Origin: DATEFF01 sp964586395 | GTDB lineage: Bacteria; Patescibacteriota; Saccharimonadia; Saccharimonadales; EFPC-124 | Direction: 5' to 3' | Assembly: GCA_964586395.1 (NCBI GenBank) | Contig: CAZPGP010000001.1 | Location: forward strand, 33,432-97,431 | Length of the DNA: 64,000 bases | In this document: in pieces, positions 1 to 9,422 of the stretch | Layout: every line of letters starts with the position of its first letter | Position numbering within the stretch: the first letter of the stretch is position 1 | Made by a program: the position numbers and the translations under genes | Notes under the pieces: model-generated | The model's database searches: none | Told to the model about the DNA's origin: nothing | Seen by the model: the letters and a program-made list of their open reading frames with translations, nothing else

Positions 1-83
1 GCCAAGCCGCCGGCTATGACCAGCAAAATCGCCGAGATAATCAGAACTGGTTTGGTATGCACTCGCGGCAACGAAATAGCCAT
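1..83 (-). CDS. N-terminus of a membrane-anchored or exported protein (partial)
   Basis: An ATG at 83 on the minus strand is preceded by a strong Shine-Dalgarno sequence (GGAGGA, about 5 nt away). It opens a frame that runs off the window after 27 residues, beginning MAISLPRVHTKPVLIISAIL. The short basic start followed by a hydrophobic run is typical of a signal anchor or signal peptide. It lies about 50 nt downstream of the giant surface-protein gene on the same strand, so it is probably the next gene of that operon. Function cannot be told from 27 residues. Confidence 0.6.
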   Translation of the reverse strand, partial: MAISLPRVHTKPVLIISAILLVIAGGL

Positions 84-132
84 TAACTTCCTCCGATGTT
101 ATCTCTAATCTTAAGCGAGTTGAGCGCTAGCG

Positions 133-3100
133 TCAATTTGCCGCATTCGCGCTCAAGGCCGACCAGTTGAAATGGACATCGGCGGCCTGCGTTTGGCTGA
201 GTTCTACCAGGAACTTATCCTTGGCGACTTCCTTCACTCGGTAGCTGCCACTGACGAATTCTTCTGGGGTGACGTTCACGACCGGCTTCTCGGTGTGCTG
301 GCGGCTGAAGGTGACTGTGGCCGTCTTCTGCCCAGCTGGAATCGTAACCGTGCCAGCTGTGTTGCTGCTGAAGGTGACGTTCTTGTTGAAGGCGACGTTG
401 CCGTCGAATGTAGCATCACCATTGAACTTGATACCGCCGTTGAAGGTCACGAAGCCATTGAACGTTGCATCATTGGCGACCAAACCGCCGCTCCAAACAC
501 CCTGCTGGAAGGCGCTGAGGTTGGTCTTCTGGAAGCTGCCGTACAGGACCGAAATCTTCTTGTGCTTCTTGCCGCCGATTAGTTGTGTCTCGCCCGACCA
601 AGTGACGTTCTGTGCAGCGCGCGCGATGACGTAGCTGGTTGGGAATTGACCTTCGTCTTTCATAGCGTGACCGGCTGTATCAGAGCTAATCAGGAAGTCA
701 CCCGGCTGGATATCCTGGCCGTCATCCACAACCCACATGTCGCCGTTACCGACGGCCGCAACCAGGTTTGCATTGTCGAACATATCGAACGGTAGCTCTG
801 GATTCATGCGGCTCAGGAATGTGCCCATCGCGGCTGGATCGTTGGCGGTTGTCGTGCGCTCAACGCCGTAGGTTGGCTCGGCAGATTCATCCTGACCTGG
901 GCGACTGTTGTTCTCACCGGTCATGCGGACTAATTCGCCGCGTTGCAGGTTCTGGTTACTCCATGTGTAGTGCGAGCCAGTAAAGGCGTTGTAGCTGACC
1001 GTTGTACCGTTGATCGAGATCGAGCCTTGCAGTGTGCCAGCCTGCGCAAAGCCAAGCAGTGTGCCGGCGTTACTACGGTTGAAGTCCACCAGGTCACCAC
1101 TTGGGCTGGTCGTCGGGTTGAAGTAAGTGTAGGTGCTCTTGAAGTCGGTGCGCGACTGGTCGTGATACAGGATCATGCCGATGTACTGCGTACCGGTAAA
1201 GCCTGCACCCGACCACGCCGAGAAGTACAGACCAGCGCCGGCAGCCTCAAAGTCTAGAGAACTGCCACTCGTGCGCATGCGGTACTGCTTGCCAGGTGTA
1301 TCGATATTATCGGCGATTGTTAGGCCAGCTGTGTCCAGCTTTACGCGGTTCGTATCGTTATAGGACATGTAAATTCCGAGCCGGCCGTTTAGCTGTAATG
1401 CGTCGGTGTCGCCCGTACCGTACTCACCCACCCAGGCCTGGTCAACGTCACCGAAGTGCAAGCGACCGCCGCCGCCGAACGAACCGGTGCCCAGGATCAT
1501 GACGCCCTCGTCTTCGATACGCATTCGCACATCGCCAGCTGCATCGTTGACCGTAAATCTAAGTCCGGCCAGACCATGAAGCTCTAGCACGTCGCTGTCA
1601 GTCGACTCCTCAGACTCACCAATAAAGATGTTGCCGACACCGCTTCCAAAGTCGCCGATATACATTTTTGCGCTCGCTGTCAAACCGCTGCTTACTTTGC
1701 CCAGCATTACACGGCTGTTTGTCGTGTCTACGCTGAGCATTTCGACGTTACCAGCGTTCAGAATGCGGAATGCAGCCGTGCTGTTGGTAGTGTTCTTGAG
1801 CGTTGTGGCGCCCGTGCTGCTAACCGTCAAGAAGTCAGCAGTTGCGTTGGCGAGCTGTAATGCGTCGCTGCTACCGCTTTGGTACACGCGTAGGCCTACC
1901 GTCGTACCCGTCGAGACATGTAGTTTGGCTGACGGAGCGCCAGCAATAACACCAATCGCGACGCGCTCGTTCGTAGTGTCGACGCGTAGAATTTCGTTAC
2001 CACCGCCGCCCACCGAAGCCTTCACAACCATACTGCTCAAGCTGTTGGTTGCCGGCTGAATAGTCATATTGCTGGCGTAAACATCACCATATACTGCAGC
2101 CGTTTGGGTACCAACCGGCAGGGACGCAGTGTAAGCCGTCTCTGGAGTCCAATCCCATTGGCCGTTCGTGTCGATATTCAGCGTAGGCGCGTAGTACAAA
2201 CGCTCGAAAGCAGTTGTGTTGCGAACCCACAGCTCGACAACCGTGCCGGCACCGTTGTTTTGTGTAGTTACCATCTTGAAGTCAGACGAAGTAATATTCT
2301 GAGCCGTACCGTTCATCGTGAGATTGAGTAGCGGTGCGCTGGCCAGCGGATCTTGCTGCTTCACGCGTGCGCTAATAGTCGCCTGGGTGTTGCCAGAGGT
2401 CGTGCCGTTCGTACCACCCAAGACATTTATGACCGCCGCACATAACCCATACTGGAACGTAATAGTACAGCTACCCATCTTGGTCCACTTGTTGGCGTCG
2501 ACGCCTAGCGTATCCGGCGTCCACATACCCGTCTGCTGAATTGCGCCTGTTACGTCCAATGCAGTTTGCGGCGTGGTGTTGTTAATGCCAACACGGTTAT
2601 TGAGAGTGTCGACATCAAAGATACTGGAGTCGCCCGAGTCAACAATGTTGAAGCCGGTCGTCGAATCGGTCGTCGTCTTGTGGACGGTTGCACCTGTTCG
2701 GCTCACATTCATCACACTCGTGCCGCCGTTCTGGAGGTCGATCAGTCTGTTTACGCCACCACCAGCTGCCGTGTACGTTGGGTTAACCAACAGTGCGGTC
2801 GAGTTGCCGGCACCGCCACCGGCGAAGTTCACGACCGGATTTACTGCAAGGCCGACAAATGTCGCGGTTGAGCTTGCCGTTGGGTTGAAGTTGGGCGAAA
2901 TGACGTTAAACATCTTCGTACCGCTCGTATCGTTGTAGTCGCCGGAGCCGACGGAATAACGAATCGGGCTGCCACCCACCGAGCTTGCAACTTGCAGAAT
3001 ATCGGCGGTCTGGCCGCTGACTTGGCGAAGCTTCACGGCTACAGAATCCGCAGCGCTGCCCTGAACTTCCAGCGCACCAGAACCCCAGAATGAGCTGCCG

Positions 3101-6100
3101 CCCGTGATGGCGAAGCGACCGTACTGTTCGTTGTAGATGACTCGATCCACGCCGTCGGCGCTCTGGATATTGAACAGCGAGTTGCTGTTCAGTCCGCCCT
3201 CGCCGTAGCCGCGTATGGTCAGACCGTAGCTGTTTGCATTCGGCGTGGTTGCGCCGATGGTGACCGGAGCCGTTATGGCGATTGCACCTTCCCGGTATGG
3301 CGTAGCGGTTGAGCCGGTTTGGATCTGAACGCCATCGATGAACCAGCTACGAGCTGTGGCGTCGCTCTGCTTTATATATATGTAGCTGTTGGTGATGGTC
3401 GCACCCGTTGTGAACGTACAGCTATATCGGCCCCAACTAGAGTTGATCTGCTGGCTCGTCAAACAACTCACCTCGGTGCCACTAATGTCTGCGCGGCCGA
3501 GGCTAATAGTCGAGAAGCTACCAGCGCTCACCTTGGCGTTAAAGGTCAACGTGTACTGCGTGCTTGGCGCCAGCGTGACGTTATATTTGGCGCCTTCATT
3601 GATGTCAGCATTGGTTGTAATCTTCAACGACGCTGCGCCGAACATAGCCTGCGTCGTGTCTCGCGCAAGTGTCGAGTCACCGGCGGTGTTACCCGTCAGG
3701 CCAACCCAGCCGGTCGTGTTGGTTTCGATGCTGGCGTTCGTGATCATGTTTGGCGTGGTAGTGTCGACGTTCAGTACGTCGTTGCCAATGGCGTTCTGAA
3801 TCTTGAAAGCGGCCGTCGAATTCGTGGAGTTTTTGAACGCCGTAGCGCCATCTGTGCCGATGGTCGCGACGGTGGTGTTGTTTGTTTCGAACGCCAGCGA
3901 TTGAGCGTTATTAGTGCCGAGCGTCATCGTACCACTCGGGGTGTTGCCGCCCATGCAGGCGAAGTTACCGCCCACGTTACAGCTGACATTTGTGCCGATA
4001 TCGGTCGACAACGCCCAGGCGCTGCCATTCCACTGCCAGAACTGGCCGGTTGACGAGCCATTAGCGAATGTAATGGTTGGATTTTGCCCGCCCGTACTGC
4101 TAATGGCACCGGAACCCGCCACGCTCAGAACCCCGCTGTTGCTGACAGTTACGTTCGTCGTGCCGCTGAGACCAATACCCGGTCCGGCTGTTAGGAATGA
4201 AGCCATGTTGCTGTACTGCAGCGCCGTTGCGCCACCATTTACGTTGAGAATTTGACCCGCGCTACCGAGGGCGGTGAGGTTAGTACCACCGTTTGCGACT
4301 GGTAGCGTGCCCGTCACCTCCGTCGTGAGACTTACCGACGTACCCAGTGTCGTATCCAGAACGCCCGAGTTAAAGGCTAGCCCTGAGCCGGTCAGATCAG
4401 TGAAGGCCTCGCCGTTAATCGTAAACGTTTGACCGGTCGTAATGGTCGCGCCGGCTCCCATCGTCTGGCGCGCACTCCAGGTATTAGCGCTCCCCAGGTT
4501 GATCGACAGACCGCTCGAAGTCTTGTTGAGTGTTGCGCCGTTCAGCTCCAGGCTGAACACCGTGCCAGTTAACTCGATGCCCTGGCCGTCAGCCGTATAC
4601 GTTGTGTTGGTGTCCGTATCAACGTCCGCGGCACAGGCCCATTCACCACTCACTGAGGTCGCTTTGAGGATTTGGTTCTGAGTACAAACCCCCAGGCCGA
4701 ACTGCGTACCAACCAAGCGCAGACCGCCATTGGTCAGTGCCGAATACGTCGTGTTCGTGTCGGTATCAACGTCCGCTGCACACACAAACGCCGTGCCGCT
4801 CCACTGCAACTTATCCGTACCACTACAGGTCGGGCTGTTGATGCCAACGGTATTGCTGGCAACCTGGAGACCATTGCCCGGATTAACCGCCAAAGTATAG
4901 GGACTGCCTGCAGTTCCGGCGCCAGATCGGACCAAGCCAGAGTTGCTGCCCGTCCCGCCGGTCACCTCATTGCCAATAACTGCGTCCTGTTCAGTCGGCA
5001 GACTCGCCAACTCCCATGAGTCGCCGTCCCACTGCCAGAACTGACCAGCGGTAGAACCGTTTGCAAATGTTAGGCTTGGTGTCTGTCCGCCTGTACTGGT
5101 GACTGGACCGGAGCCAGCGACACTTAGGACGCCGTTGTTGGTAACGGTGACGGTGTTCGTACCGCTTAGGCCGATGCCCGTGCCGGCGCTCAACAGCGAG
5201 CTTAAGTTCTTGTATTCCAGCGACGTGCCGCCAGAGTTCACGCCCAGCAGTTGGTTGGATGTCCCTAATGCGTTCAGGCCTGTGCCACCATTCCCTACCG
5301 GCAATGTGCCGACGACTTCGCTAGTGAGATCAACCGACGTGCCAAGCGTCGTCTGCAGTGACCCGGTGTTGATAGTCAGGCCCGTGCCCGTAAGGTCTGT
5401 AAAGGCATCGCCATTAACCGTGAGTGATTGACCAGCGCCAATGGTCGCGCCAGCATTGAACGTCTGCGCGCCTGTCCAGGTATTTGCGTTGGCAAGATTA
5501 AGCGCGAGGCCGGCCGCACCCTTGCTCAGGCTCGCGCCATTTAGCTCGAGACCGAATGTCGTGCCCGTCAACTCGATACCCTGACCATCAGCAGAGTATG
5601 TTGTGTTGGAGTCGGTGTCGTCCGCACAGGCATACTCGCCACTCGTGGACGTTGCCTTCAGTATCTGGCCCGCGCTGCAGACCCCCAGGCCAAACTGCGT
5701 GCCGACCAAGCGCAGCCCTCCGTTGCTAATCGTCGAATAAGTCGTGTCGGTGTCGGCATCAGCAGAACAGATAAACGCGCTACCGTCCCATTGCAACTTG
5801 TCGGTGCCAGCGCAGGTTGGGCTGTTTACACCAATTGCGTTACTGGTAACTTGCAGGCCGCTCCCCGTGTTAACCGCCAATGTGTACGGGTTGCCACCGG
5901 TCCCCGTACCGGTTCGAGTCAGGCCAGAGTTGCTACCCGTGCCGCCCACGACTTCGTTGCCGATAACCGCGTCTTGCTCGGCAGGCAGGAAAGCCAATGC
6001 CCAGGCGCTACCATTCCACTGCCAGAATTGCCCGTTCGAAGTTCCGCTCGCAAAGGTCACGCTTGGCGTCTGCCCGCCCGTACTGGTGATCGGGCCAGAG

Positions 6101-8178
6101 CCGGCGACGCTCAGGACACCACTGTTGCTAATGGTGACCGTGTTGGTACCGCTGACGCTGATACCGGTACCGCCACCCAGCAGCGAGCCAATATTCTTGT
6201 ACTCAAGCGCACTACCGGCACCATTCACACCGAGCAGTTGATGCGCCGTACCAAGCGCGGTAAGGTTAGTGCCGCCATTTGCGATCGGGAGTGTCCCCAC
6301 AACTTCGGTTGAGAGATCCACAGATGTTCCCAGCGTCGTCTGCAACGAGCCAGCTGCAACCGTCAGCCCGGTGCCGGTCATGTCAGTGATAACATCACCA
6401 TTTAGCGTAATGCTCTGCCCAGCGCTTACAACCAGTCCGGCGCCATACGTCTGCGATGCGGCCCAGGTGTTAGCGTTGGCCGTGTTGAGTCGCAAGCCGC
6501 TCGTGCTCTTGCTGAGGCTAGTGCTGTCGAGCTCGAGACTGAAGGTTGTGCCCGTCAACTCGATACCCTGACCGTCGGCGGTATAGCTAATGCCGCCGCC
6601 TAGGCCATCCGCCGCACATGCCCAGCCGGTGCCATTGGTATTCTTCAGGATTTGGCCATCGGTACAACTCTGAAGGCCGAGCGTGAATGGATCAAGCGCC
6701 GTCCCCGACCCAGACCGGGTAAGACCCTGACCAGAAGTCGCATTCAAAACCTCGTTTCCAACCACCGTATCGGCAGCTCCCGACAACAGCGCCAGCCCCC
6801 AGGTGCTACCGTCCCATTGCCAGAATTGCCCAGCCGAGGTTCCGTTGGCGAAGGTTAGGTTCGGATTCTGACCGCCCGAACTCGTTACCGGCCCAGAGGC
6901 AGTGACGCTGAGCGTACCCGTGTTGTTGAACGTCGTACCGGCTAGATTCATGCCAGTACCAGCAGTATAGGTAGTGTTGGTGTCGACATCAGGTGAACAG
7001 ACAAACGAGTTGCCGTTCCACTGCAGCTTGTCGGTGCCGCCACAGGTCGGGCTGTTGACCGAGAATTGACCAGTGCCGCCGTCAAGGTTCAGGCCATTGC
7101 CGGCGCTGTAACTTATGCCACCAGCGTCGGTGCCACAGGCCCAACCACCGTTGCCATTACTCTTCAGAACCTCGTTCAGAGCGCAAGCTTCCAGGCTGAG
7201 CTTCAATGGGTCGACCGCTGTCGCACTTCCGCGAATAATCAAACCTCCGCCGGTAATAACATCAGTTACCTCGTTACCAACCACCGTATCGCCATCCCCA
7301 CCGACGCTTTGCGGCAAGCTCGCCAGTTCCCACGAATCGCCGTCCCACTGCCAGAATTGGCCATTCGCAGTTCCGTTAGCGAAAGTCACGTTAGGATTTT
7401 GCCCGCCCGAGCTCGTCAGTGGGCCCGAGGCTTGAAGGTCAATAACCCCCGTGTTAGTCAGTTGGCCAGCAACCGAGCTCAGACCTGCGCCCACCGATAT
7501 GCTTCCGGTTGAGCCACCCAGATCAGTTACTGATTTGTCGGCCGTCACCACGTTCACGAATGCGTCCCCATTGAAGTAGCTCAAGATGTTGGTATCTTGG
7601 TCGTAGTAGATTTGGCCAGCGACAGCGCTCGTTGGTTGACCGCTCGGCGCGATGATCAACGAGTTTTTGACCTCAAGTTGACCGTTAATGCTCATCTTGC
7701 GCGACCCCTGTATTGTCGGCAGGGCGCCCGAACTGATTTCGTTCAGCGGAAGTTGCTGAACATCAAACCCGATAGCCGAGTTAACCGGGTCGATGGCGGC
7801 AGTCTGCTGAGCGTTGCGCCACAGCACAAAACCAGTAATGCCAGCGCCTAAAAGCAATAAAATCACAGCGACAACGATAGCTATCCGACGCGCGGCCGGA
7901 GACAGGTGCACACCCTGCCAGCCATCGTCAGGCTCTTCGTCATTTGGTGGTGTCGACTGCGGCGCTGGAGCTGATGGGGTTGGCGTCGGAACATACAGAG
8001 GCTGAGCCGGTGCGGCCGGAGCCGGATACTGCAGCATTGGCTGTTGACGTTCGGGCGAAAACTGCGCTTGATAACTCGCCGACCTCTGAACTTGAGGTTC
8101 AGAAATAGTACCCGGGGACGAGGGCTGCCCAGAAACACTCTGAAAACCAGTGTTTTGCTGTTCCAAGTTATCCACCAC
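133..8178 (-). CDS. Giant N-terminally anchored surface protein with tail-fibre-like repeats
   Basis: About 2,680 residues. Order seen: a Pro/Gln-rich N-terminal segment of about 95 residues, one membrane segment (RRIAIVVAVILLLLGAGITG), then a very long Gly/Ser/Thr/Asn-rich beta-type ectodomain. The ectodomain has repeated GQFWQWxGxxW blocks and 'LPxxNGGTxL' blocks like those of phage tail fibres. Mid-protein is a CBM4/9-like jelly-roll stretch (NASIETNTTGWVGL... to ...SWFIDGVQIQTG). Near the C-terminus a stretch containing GDMWVVDDGQDIQPGDFLIS resembles the Peptidase_G2/intramolecular-chaperone domains of phage spike proteins. The frame extends to TTG 8250, but that TTG is inside the -35 box of a good promoter (8222-8250), so I place the start at GTG 8178; GTG 8175 or TTG 8166 are alternatives. 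Probable role, inferred: host attachment or surface fibre. Confidence 0.75.
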   Translation of the reverse strand: MVDNLEQQNTGFQSVSGQPSSPGTISEPQVQRSASYQAQFSPERQQPMLQYPAPAAPAQPLYVPTPTPSAPAPQSTPPNDEEPDDGWQGVHLSPAARRIAIVVAVILLLLGAGITGFVLWRNAQQTAAIDPVNSAIGFDVQQLPLNEISSGALPTIQGSRKMSINGQLEVKNSLIIAPSGQPTSAVAGQIYYDQDTNILSYFNGDAFVNVVTADKSVTDLGGSTGSISVGAGLSSVAGQLTNTGVIDLQASGPLTSSGGQNPNVTFANGTANGQFWQWDGDSWELASLPQSVGGDGDTVVGNEVTDVITGGGLIIRGSATAVDPLKLSLEACALNEVLKSNGNGGWACGTDAGGISYSAGNGLNLDGGTGQFSVNSPTCGGTDKLQWNGNSFVCSPDVDTNTTYTAGTGMNLAGTTFNNTGTLSVTASGPVTSSGGQNPNLTFANGTSAGQFWQWDGSTWGLALLSGAADTVVGNEVLNATSGQGLTRSGSGTALDPFTLGLQSCTDGQILKNTNGTGWACAADGLGGGISYTADGQGIELTGTTFSLELDSTSLSKSTSGLRLNTANANTWAASQTYGAGLVVSAGQSITLNGDVITDMTGTGLTVAAGSLQTTLGTSVDLSTEVVGTLPIANGGTNLTALGTAHQLLGVNGAGSALEYKNIGSLLGGGTGISVSGTNTVTISNSGVLSVAGSGPITSTGGQTPSVTFASGTSNGQFWQWNGSAWALAFLPAEQDAVIGNEVVGGTGSNSGLTRTGTGTGGNPYTLAVNTGSGLQVTSNAIGVNSPTCAGTDKLQWDGSAFICSADADTDTTYSTISNGGLRLVGTQFGLGVCSAGQILKATSTSGEYACADDTDSNTTYSADGQGIELTGTTFGLELNGASLSKGAAGLALNLANANTWTGAQTFNAGATIGAGQSLTVNGDAFTDLTGTGLTINTGSLQTTLGTSVDLTSEVVGTLPVGNGGTGLNALGTSNQLLGVNSGGTSLEYKNLSSLLSAGTGIGLSGTNTVTVTNNGVLSVAGSGPVTSTGGQTPSLTFANGSTAGQFWQWDGDSWELASLPTEQDAVIGNEVTGGTGSNSGLVRSGAGTAGSPYTLAVNPGNGLQVASNTVGINSPTCSGTDKLQWSGTAFVCAADVDTDTNTTYSALTNGGLRLVGTQFGLGVCTQNQILKATSVSGEWACAADVDTDTNTTYTADGQGIELTGTVFSLELNGATLNKTSSGLSINLGSANTWSARQTMGAGATITTGQTFTINGEAFTDLTGSGLAFNSGVLDTTLGTSVSLTTEVTGTLPVANGGTNLTALGSAGQILNVNGGATALQYSNMASFLTAGPGIGLSGTTNVTVSNSGVLSVAGSGAISSTGGQNPTITFANGSSTGQFWQWNGSAWALSTDIGTNVSCNVGGNFACMGGNTPSGTMTLGTNNAQSLAFETNNTTVATIGTDGATAFKNSTNSTAAFKIQNAIGNDVLNVDTTTPNMITNASIETNTTGWVGLTGNTAGDSTLARDTTQAMFGAASLKITTNADINEGAKYNVTLAPSTQYTLTFNAKVSAGSFSTISLGRADISGTEVSCLTSQQINSSWGRYSCTFTTGATITNSYIYIKQSDATARSWFIDGVQIQTGSTATPYREGAIAITAPVTIGATTPNANSYGLTIRGYGEGGLNSNSLFNIQSADGVDRVIYNEQYGRFAITGGSSFWGSGALEVQGSAADSVAVKLRQVSGQTADILQVASSVGGSPIRYSVGSGDYNDTSGTKMFNVISPNFNPTASSTATFVGLAVNPVVNFAGGGAGNSTALLVNPTYTAAGGGVNRLIDLQNGGTSVMNVSRTGATVHKTTTDSTTGFNIVDSGDSSIFDVDTLNNRVGINNTTPQTALDVTGAIQQTGMWTPDTLGVDANKWTKMGSCTITFQYGLCAAVINVLGGTNGTTSGNTQATISARVKQQDPLASAPLLNLTMNGTAQNITSSDFKMVTTQNNGAGTVVELWVRNTTAFERLYYAPTLNIDTNGQWDWTPETAYTASLPVGTQTAAVYGDVYASNMTIQPATNSLSSMVVKASVGGGGNEILRVDTTNERVAIGVIAGAPSAKLHVSTGTTVGLRVYQSGSSDALQLANATADFLTVSSTGATTLKNTTNSTAAFRILNAGNVEMLSVDTTNSRVMLGKVSSGLTASAKMYIGDFGSGVGNIFIGESEESTDSDVLELHGLAGLRFTVNDAAGDVRMRIEDEGVMILGTGSFGGGGRLHFGDVDQAWVGEYGTGDTDALQLNGRLGIYMSYNDTNRVKLDTAGLTIADNIDTPGKQYRMRTSGSSLDFEAAGAGLYFSAWSGAGFTGTQYIGMILYHDQSRTDFKSTYTYFNPTTSPSGDLVDFNRSNAGTLLGFAQAGTLQGSISINGTTVSYNAFTGSHYTWSNQNLQRGELVRMTGENNSRPGQDESAEPTYGVERTTTANDPAAMGTFLSRMNPELPFDMFDNANLVAAVGNGDMWVVDDGQDIQPGDFLISSDTAGHAMKDEGQFPTSYVIARAAQNVTWSGETQLIGGKKHKKISVLYGSFQKTNLSAFQQGVWSGGLVANDATFNGFVTFNGGIKFNGDATFDGNVAFNKNVTFSSNTAGTVTIPAGQKTATVTFSRQHTEKPVVNVTPEEFVSGSYRVKEVAKDKFLVELSQTQAADVHFNWSALSANAAN
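4016..7440 (-). repeat. Tandem modules inside the giant surface-protein gene
   Basis: Five copies of a GQFWQWxGxxW-coding block lie at about 7330-7362, 6799-6831, 6001-6033, 5013-5046 and 4016-4046. The spacing is about 0.53, 0.8, 0.99 and 1.0 kb. The last two full modules are near-complete repeats of one another. Each carries, in order, the FWQW block, a GNEV...GLxRSG block, an SPTCxGTDKLQW block, a DGQGIELTGTxF block, an ANTW block, a TTLGTSVxL block and a GTLPVxNGGTxL block. Such repeats can expand or contract by recombination. Confidence 0.8.
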
Positions 8179-8221
8179 TCTGTGAAGAAACCTTTTTGTT
8201 TCGAACTCTCTCTCAGCAAAA

Positions 8222-8250
8222 ATTATATTCGCTCTAACTCTGAAGCACAA
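8222..8250 (-). promoter_or_regulatory. Promoter of the giant surface-protein gene
   Basis: On the minus strand TTGTGC (8245-8250) and TATAAT (8222-8227) are separated by exactly 17 nt. The predicted transcript start near 8215 excludes the upstream in-frame starts and points to the GTG codons at 8178/8175. The Shine-Dalgarno sequence there is weak (AAAGG). Confidence 0.6.
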
Positions 8251-8432
8251 GGGGTTTGCTATCTGTTAACCTCTCGGTCTGTGTATAACTTCCCTCTATA
8301 AAATATGGCGCGACGAATATGCAAAAATAATTTATCCCCACGTTGTACATCTTTTCCCCAGTTTTTACACACACTGTGGATGAATTTTGTTCGTAAAGAT
8401 ATAGAATTTTCGCGAAATAGTTGCAGGATTGC

Positions 8433-8438
8433 TATAAT
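8433..8438 (+). promoter_or_regulatory. -10 box of a leaderless promoter (Fur-type gene)
   Basis: TATAAT, extended by an upstream TGC, ends 7 nt before the ATG at 8446, so transcription should start at the start codon or within a base of it. No Shine-Dalgarno sequence is possible with this geometry. Confidence 0.6.
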
Positions 8439-8445
8439 TGCGATT

Positions 8446-8859
8446 ATGATCGACCGCTTCAAAGAAATTCTGAAAGATTCAGGCAATAGCTATACCGCGC
8501 CGCGCCAAGCCGTCTTTGAGCAACTCCTCAAATCTGGCCCCACAACCGCAACCGAACTGGCCCGCTCCTGTGCGCCAACGATCGACCGCGCAACGACGTA
8601 TCGGACCGTCACACTCTTTGAACGACTTGGGGTAGTTAACCGCATTTGGCATGGCTTCAAGAGTCAAATCGAACTCAGTGAAATCTTCACTCCGCACCAC
8701 CACCATGCCTCCTGCCAAAACTGCGGTGTGAGCATTGATATTGTGGACCCCGAGCTAGAGAAACTCCTCAGCCGCATCGCCCGCGAACGCAACTTCTTGG
8801 CGCTAGGACACGTCATTGAGCTGACTGGCTACTGTCAAAAGTGCCAACTAAAGCAGTAA
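8446..8859 (+). CDS. Fur-family metal- or peroxide-responsive regulator
   Basis: 137 residues, the usual Fur/PerR/Zur length. A winged helix spans about residues 15-70 (TAPRQAVFEQLL... DRATTYRTVTLFERLG). It is followed by the His-rich metal-binding strand TPHHHHASCQNCG and a second CxxC (CQKC) at the C-terminus, together the structural zinc site of the family. The start is ATG 8446, because an extended -10 box lies 7 nt upstream; the frame stays open further upstream but with no start signal. It is divergent from the giant surface-protein gene and stands alone. Whether it senses iron, zinc or peroxide cannot be decided from sequence. Confidence 0.9.
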   Translation: MIDRFKEILKDSGNSYTAPRQAVFEQLLKSGPTTATELARSCAPTIDRATTYRTVTLFERLGVVNRIWHGFKSQIELSEIFTPHHHHASCQNCGVSIDIVDPELEKLLSRIARERNFLALGHVIELTGYCQKCQLKQ

Positions 8860-8864
8860 TCCCA

Positions 8865-8894
8865 TTGACTTTCACAGCCTTTAGTCGATAATGT
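8865..8894 (+). promoter_or_regulatory. Promoter of the RRM-protein gene
   Basis: TTGACT (8865-8870) and TAATGT (8889-8894) are 18 nt apart. The -35, the -10 and part of the spacer (agccttta) resemble the promoter of the high-GC cassette at 38150-38178. Confidence 0.6.
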
Positions 8895-8900
8895 ACCCTT

Positions 8901-9010
8901 AGGCAGGTCTTATATATGTGCTGGCGAAAGTTTTGGTTTCCAAAAACGACCCTAAGTACATTGAGTGGTCGTCCTGTTAGAGAAAGATTTTAAGTAGGTA
9001 TTTCAAACAC
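8901..9010 (+). promoter_or_regulatory. Long structured 5' leader of the RRM-protein gene
   Basis: About 110 nt separate the predicted transcript start from the GTG, unlike most genes here, which are leaderless. Within it ACGACC and GGTCGT can pair across a 15-nt loop, followed by the A-rich stretch up to the ribosome-binding site AAGTAGGT. Genes for cold-shock RNA-binding proteins often have such leaders; a regulatory role here is inferred. Confidence 0.4.
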
Positions 9011-9340
9011 GTGAAACTTTATGTTGGAAACTTGCCCTACAACACAAGTGAAGAGGACCTGAAGGAGCTATTTGGCGCCCACGGTACTGTTACTTCTGTT
9101 AGCCTGATTAACGACCGCGAAACCGGTCGCTCAAAGGGTTTTGGGTTCGTAGAATTTGAGAACGACGAAGAGGCCAAGAAAGCCATCGACGCTCTCCACG
9201 GCCAGGACTTCGGCGGCCGCGCATTGGTTGTGAATGAAGCTCGTCCAAAGACCGAGCGCCCTGACCGCCCACAAGGCGGCTCTCGTGGCGGCAACGGTAA
9301 TGGTGGCGGCTTCAACAGCTTCCGTCAGCGCAGCTGGTAG
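9011..9340 (+). CDS. RRM-domain RNA-binding protein
   Basis: 109 residues with a single RNA-recognition motif filling residues 1-80. RNP2 is LYVGNL and RNP1 is KGFGFVEF. A Gly/Asn/Arg-rich tail follows (GGSRGGNGNGGGFNSF), as in cyanobacterial and CPR Rbp proteins that act as RNA chaperones, often at low temperature. It starts with GTG at 9011, since the RNP2 strand needs the whole N-terminus and AAGTAGGT lies 11 nt upstream. It has its own promoter, long leader and terminator, so it is a single-gene unit. Confidence 0.93.
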   Translation: MKLYVGNLPYNTSEEDLKELFGAHGTVTSVSLINDRETGRSKGFGFVEFENDEEAKKAIDALHGQDFGGRALVVNEARPKTERPDRPQGGSRGGNGNGGGFNSFRQRSW

Positions 9341-9355
9341 TCTAGTCAGCACAAT

Positions 9356-9390
9356 AAAAACTACTCGATTCGTCGGGTAGTTTTTATTTT
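9356..9390 (+). terminator. Rho-independent terminator after the RRM gene
   Basis: AAAAACTACTCGA pairs with TCGGGTAGTTTTT around a very short loop and is followed by a T-rich run, directly after the RRM gene. Confidence 0.85.
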
Positions 9391-9392
9391 GC

Positions 9393-9422
9393 TTGACATT
9401 GTATAGTCCACAGGACTAATGT
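9393..9422 (+). promoter_or_regulatory. Promoter of the AbrB-MFS operon with a palindromic spacer
   Basis: TTGACA (9393-9398) and TAATGT (9417-9422) are 18 nt apart. The spacer ends in a perfect 6+3+6 palindrome, TAGTCC-ACA-GGACTA (9404-9418), which overlaps the -10 box. A protein bound there would block RNA polymerase. Confidence 0.6.

Noticed and set aside
172..8005. Many open frames on the plus strand opposite the giant surface-protein gene
   Set aside because: They are shadows of its repetitive, low-stop coding sequence; none has a promoter or ribosome-binding site, and their translations are Val/Pro/Ala-rich without domains.
8179..8250. Upstream extension of the giant protein to TTG 8250
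   Set aside because: The TTG is part of the -35 box and the -10 box lies inside the extension, so it would not be transcribed.
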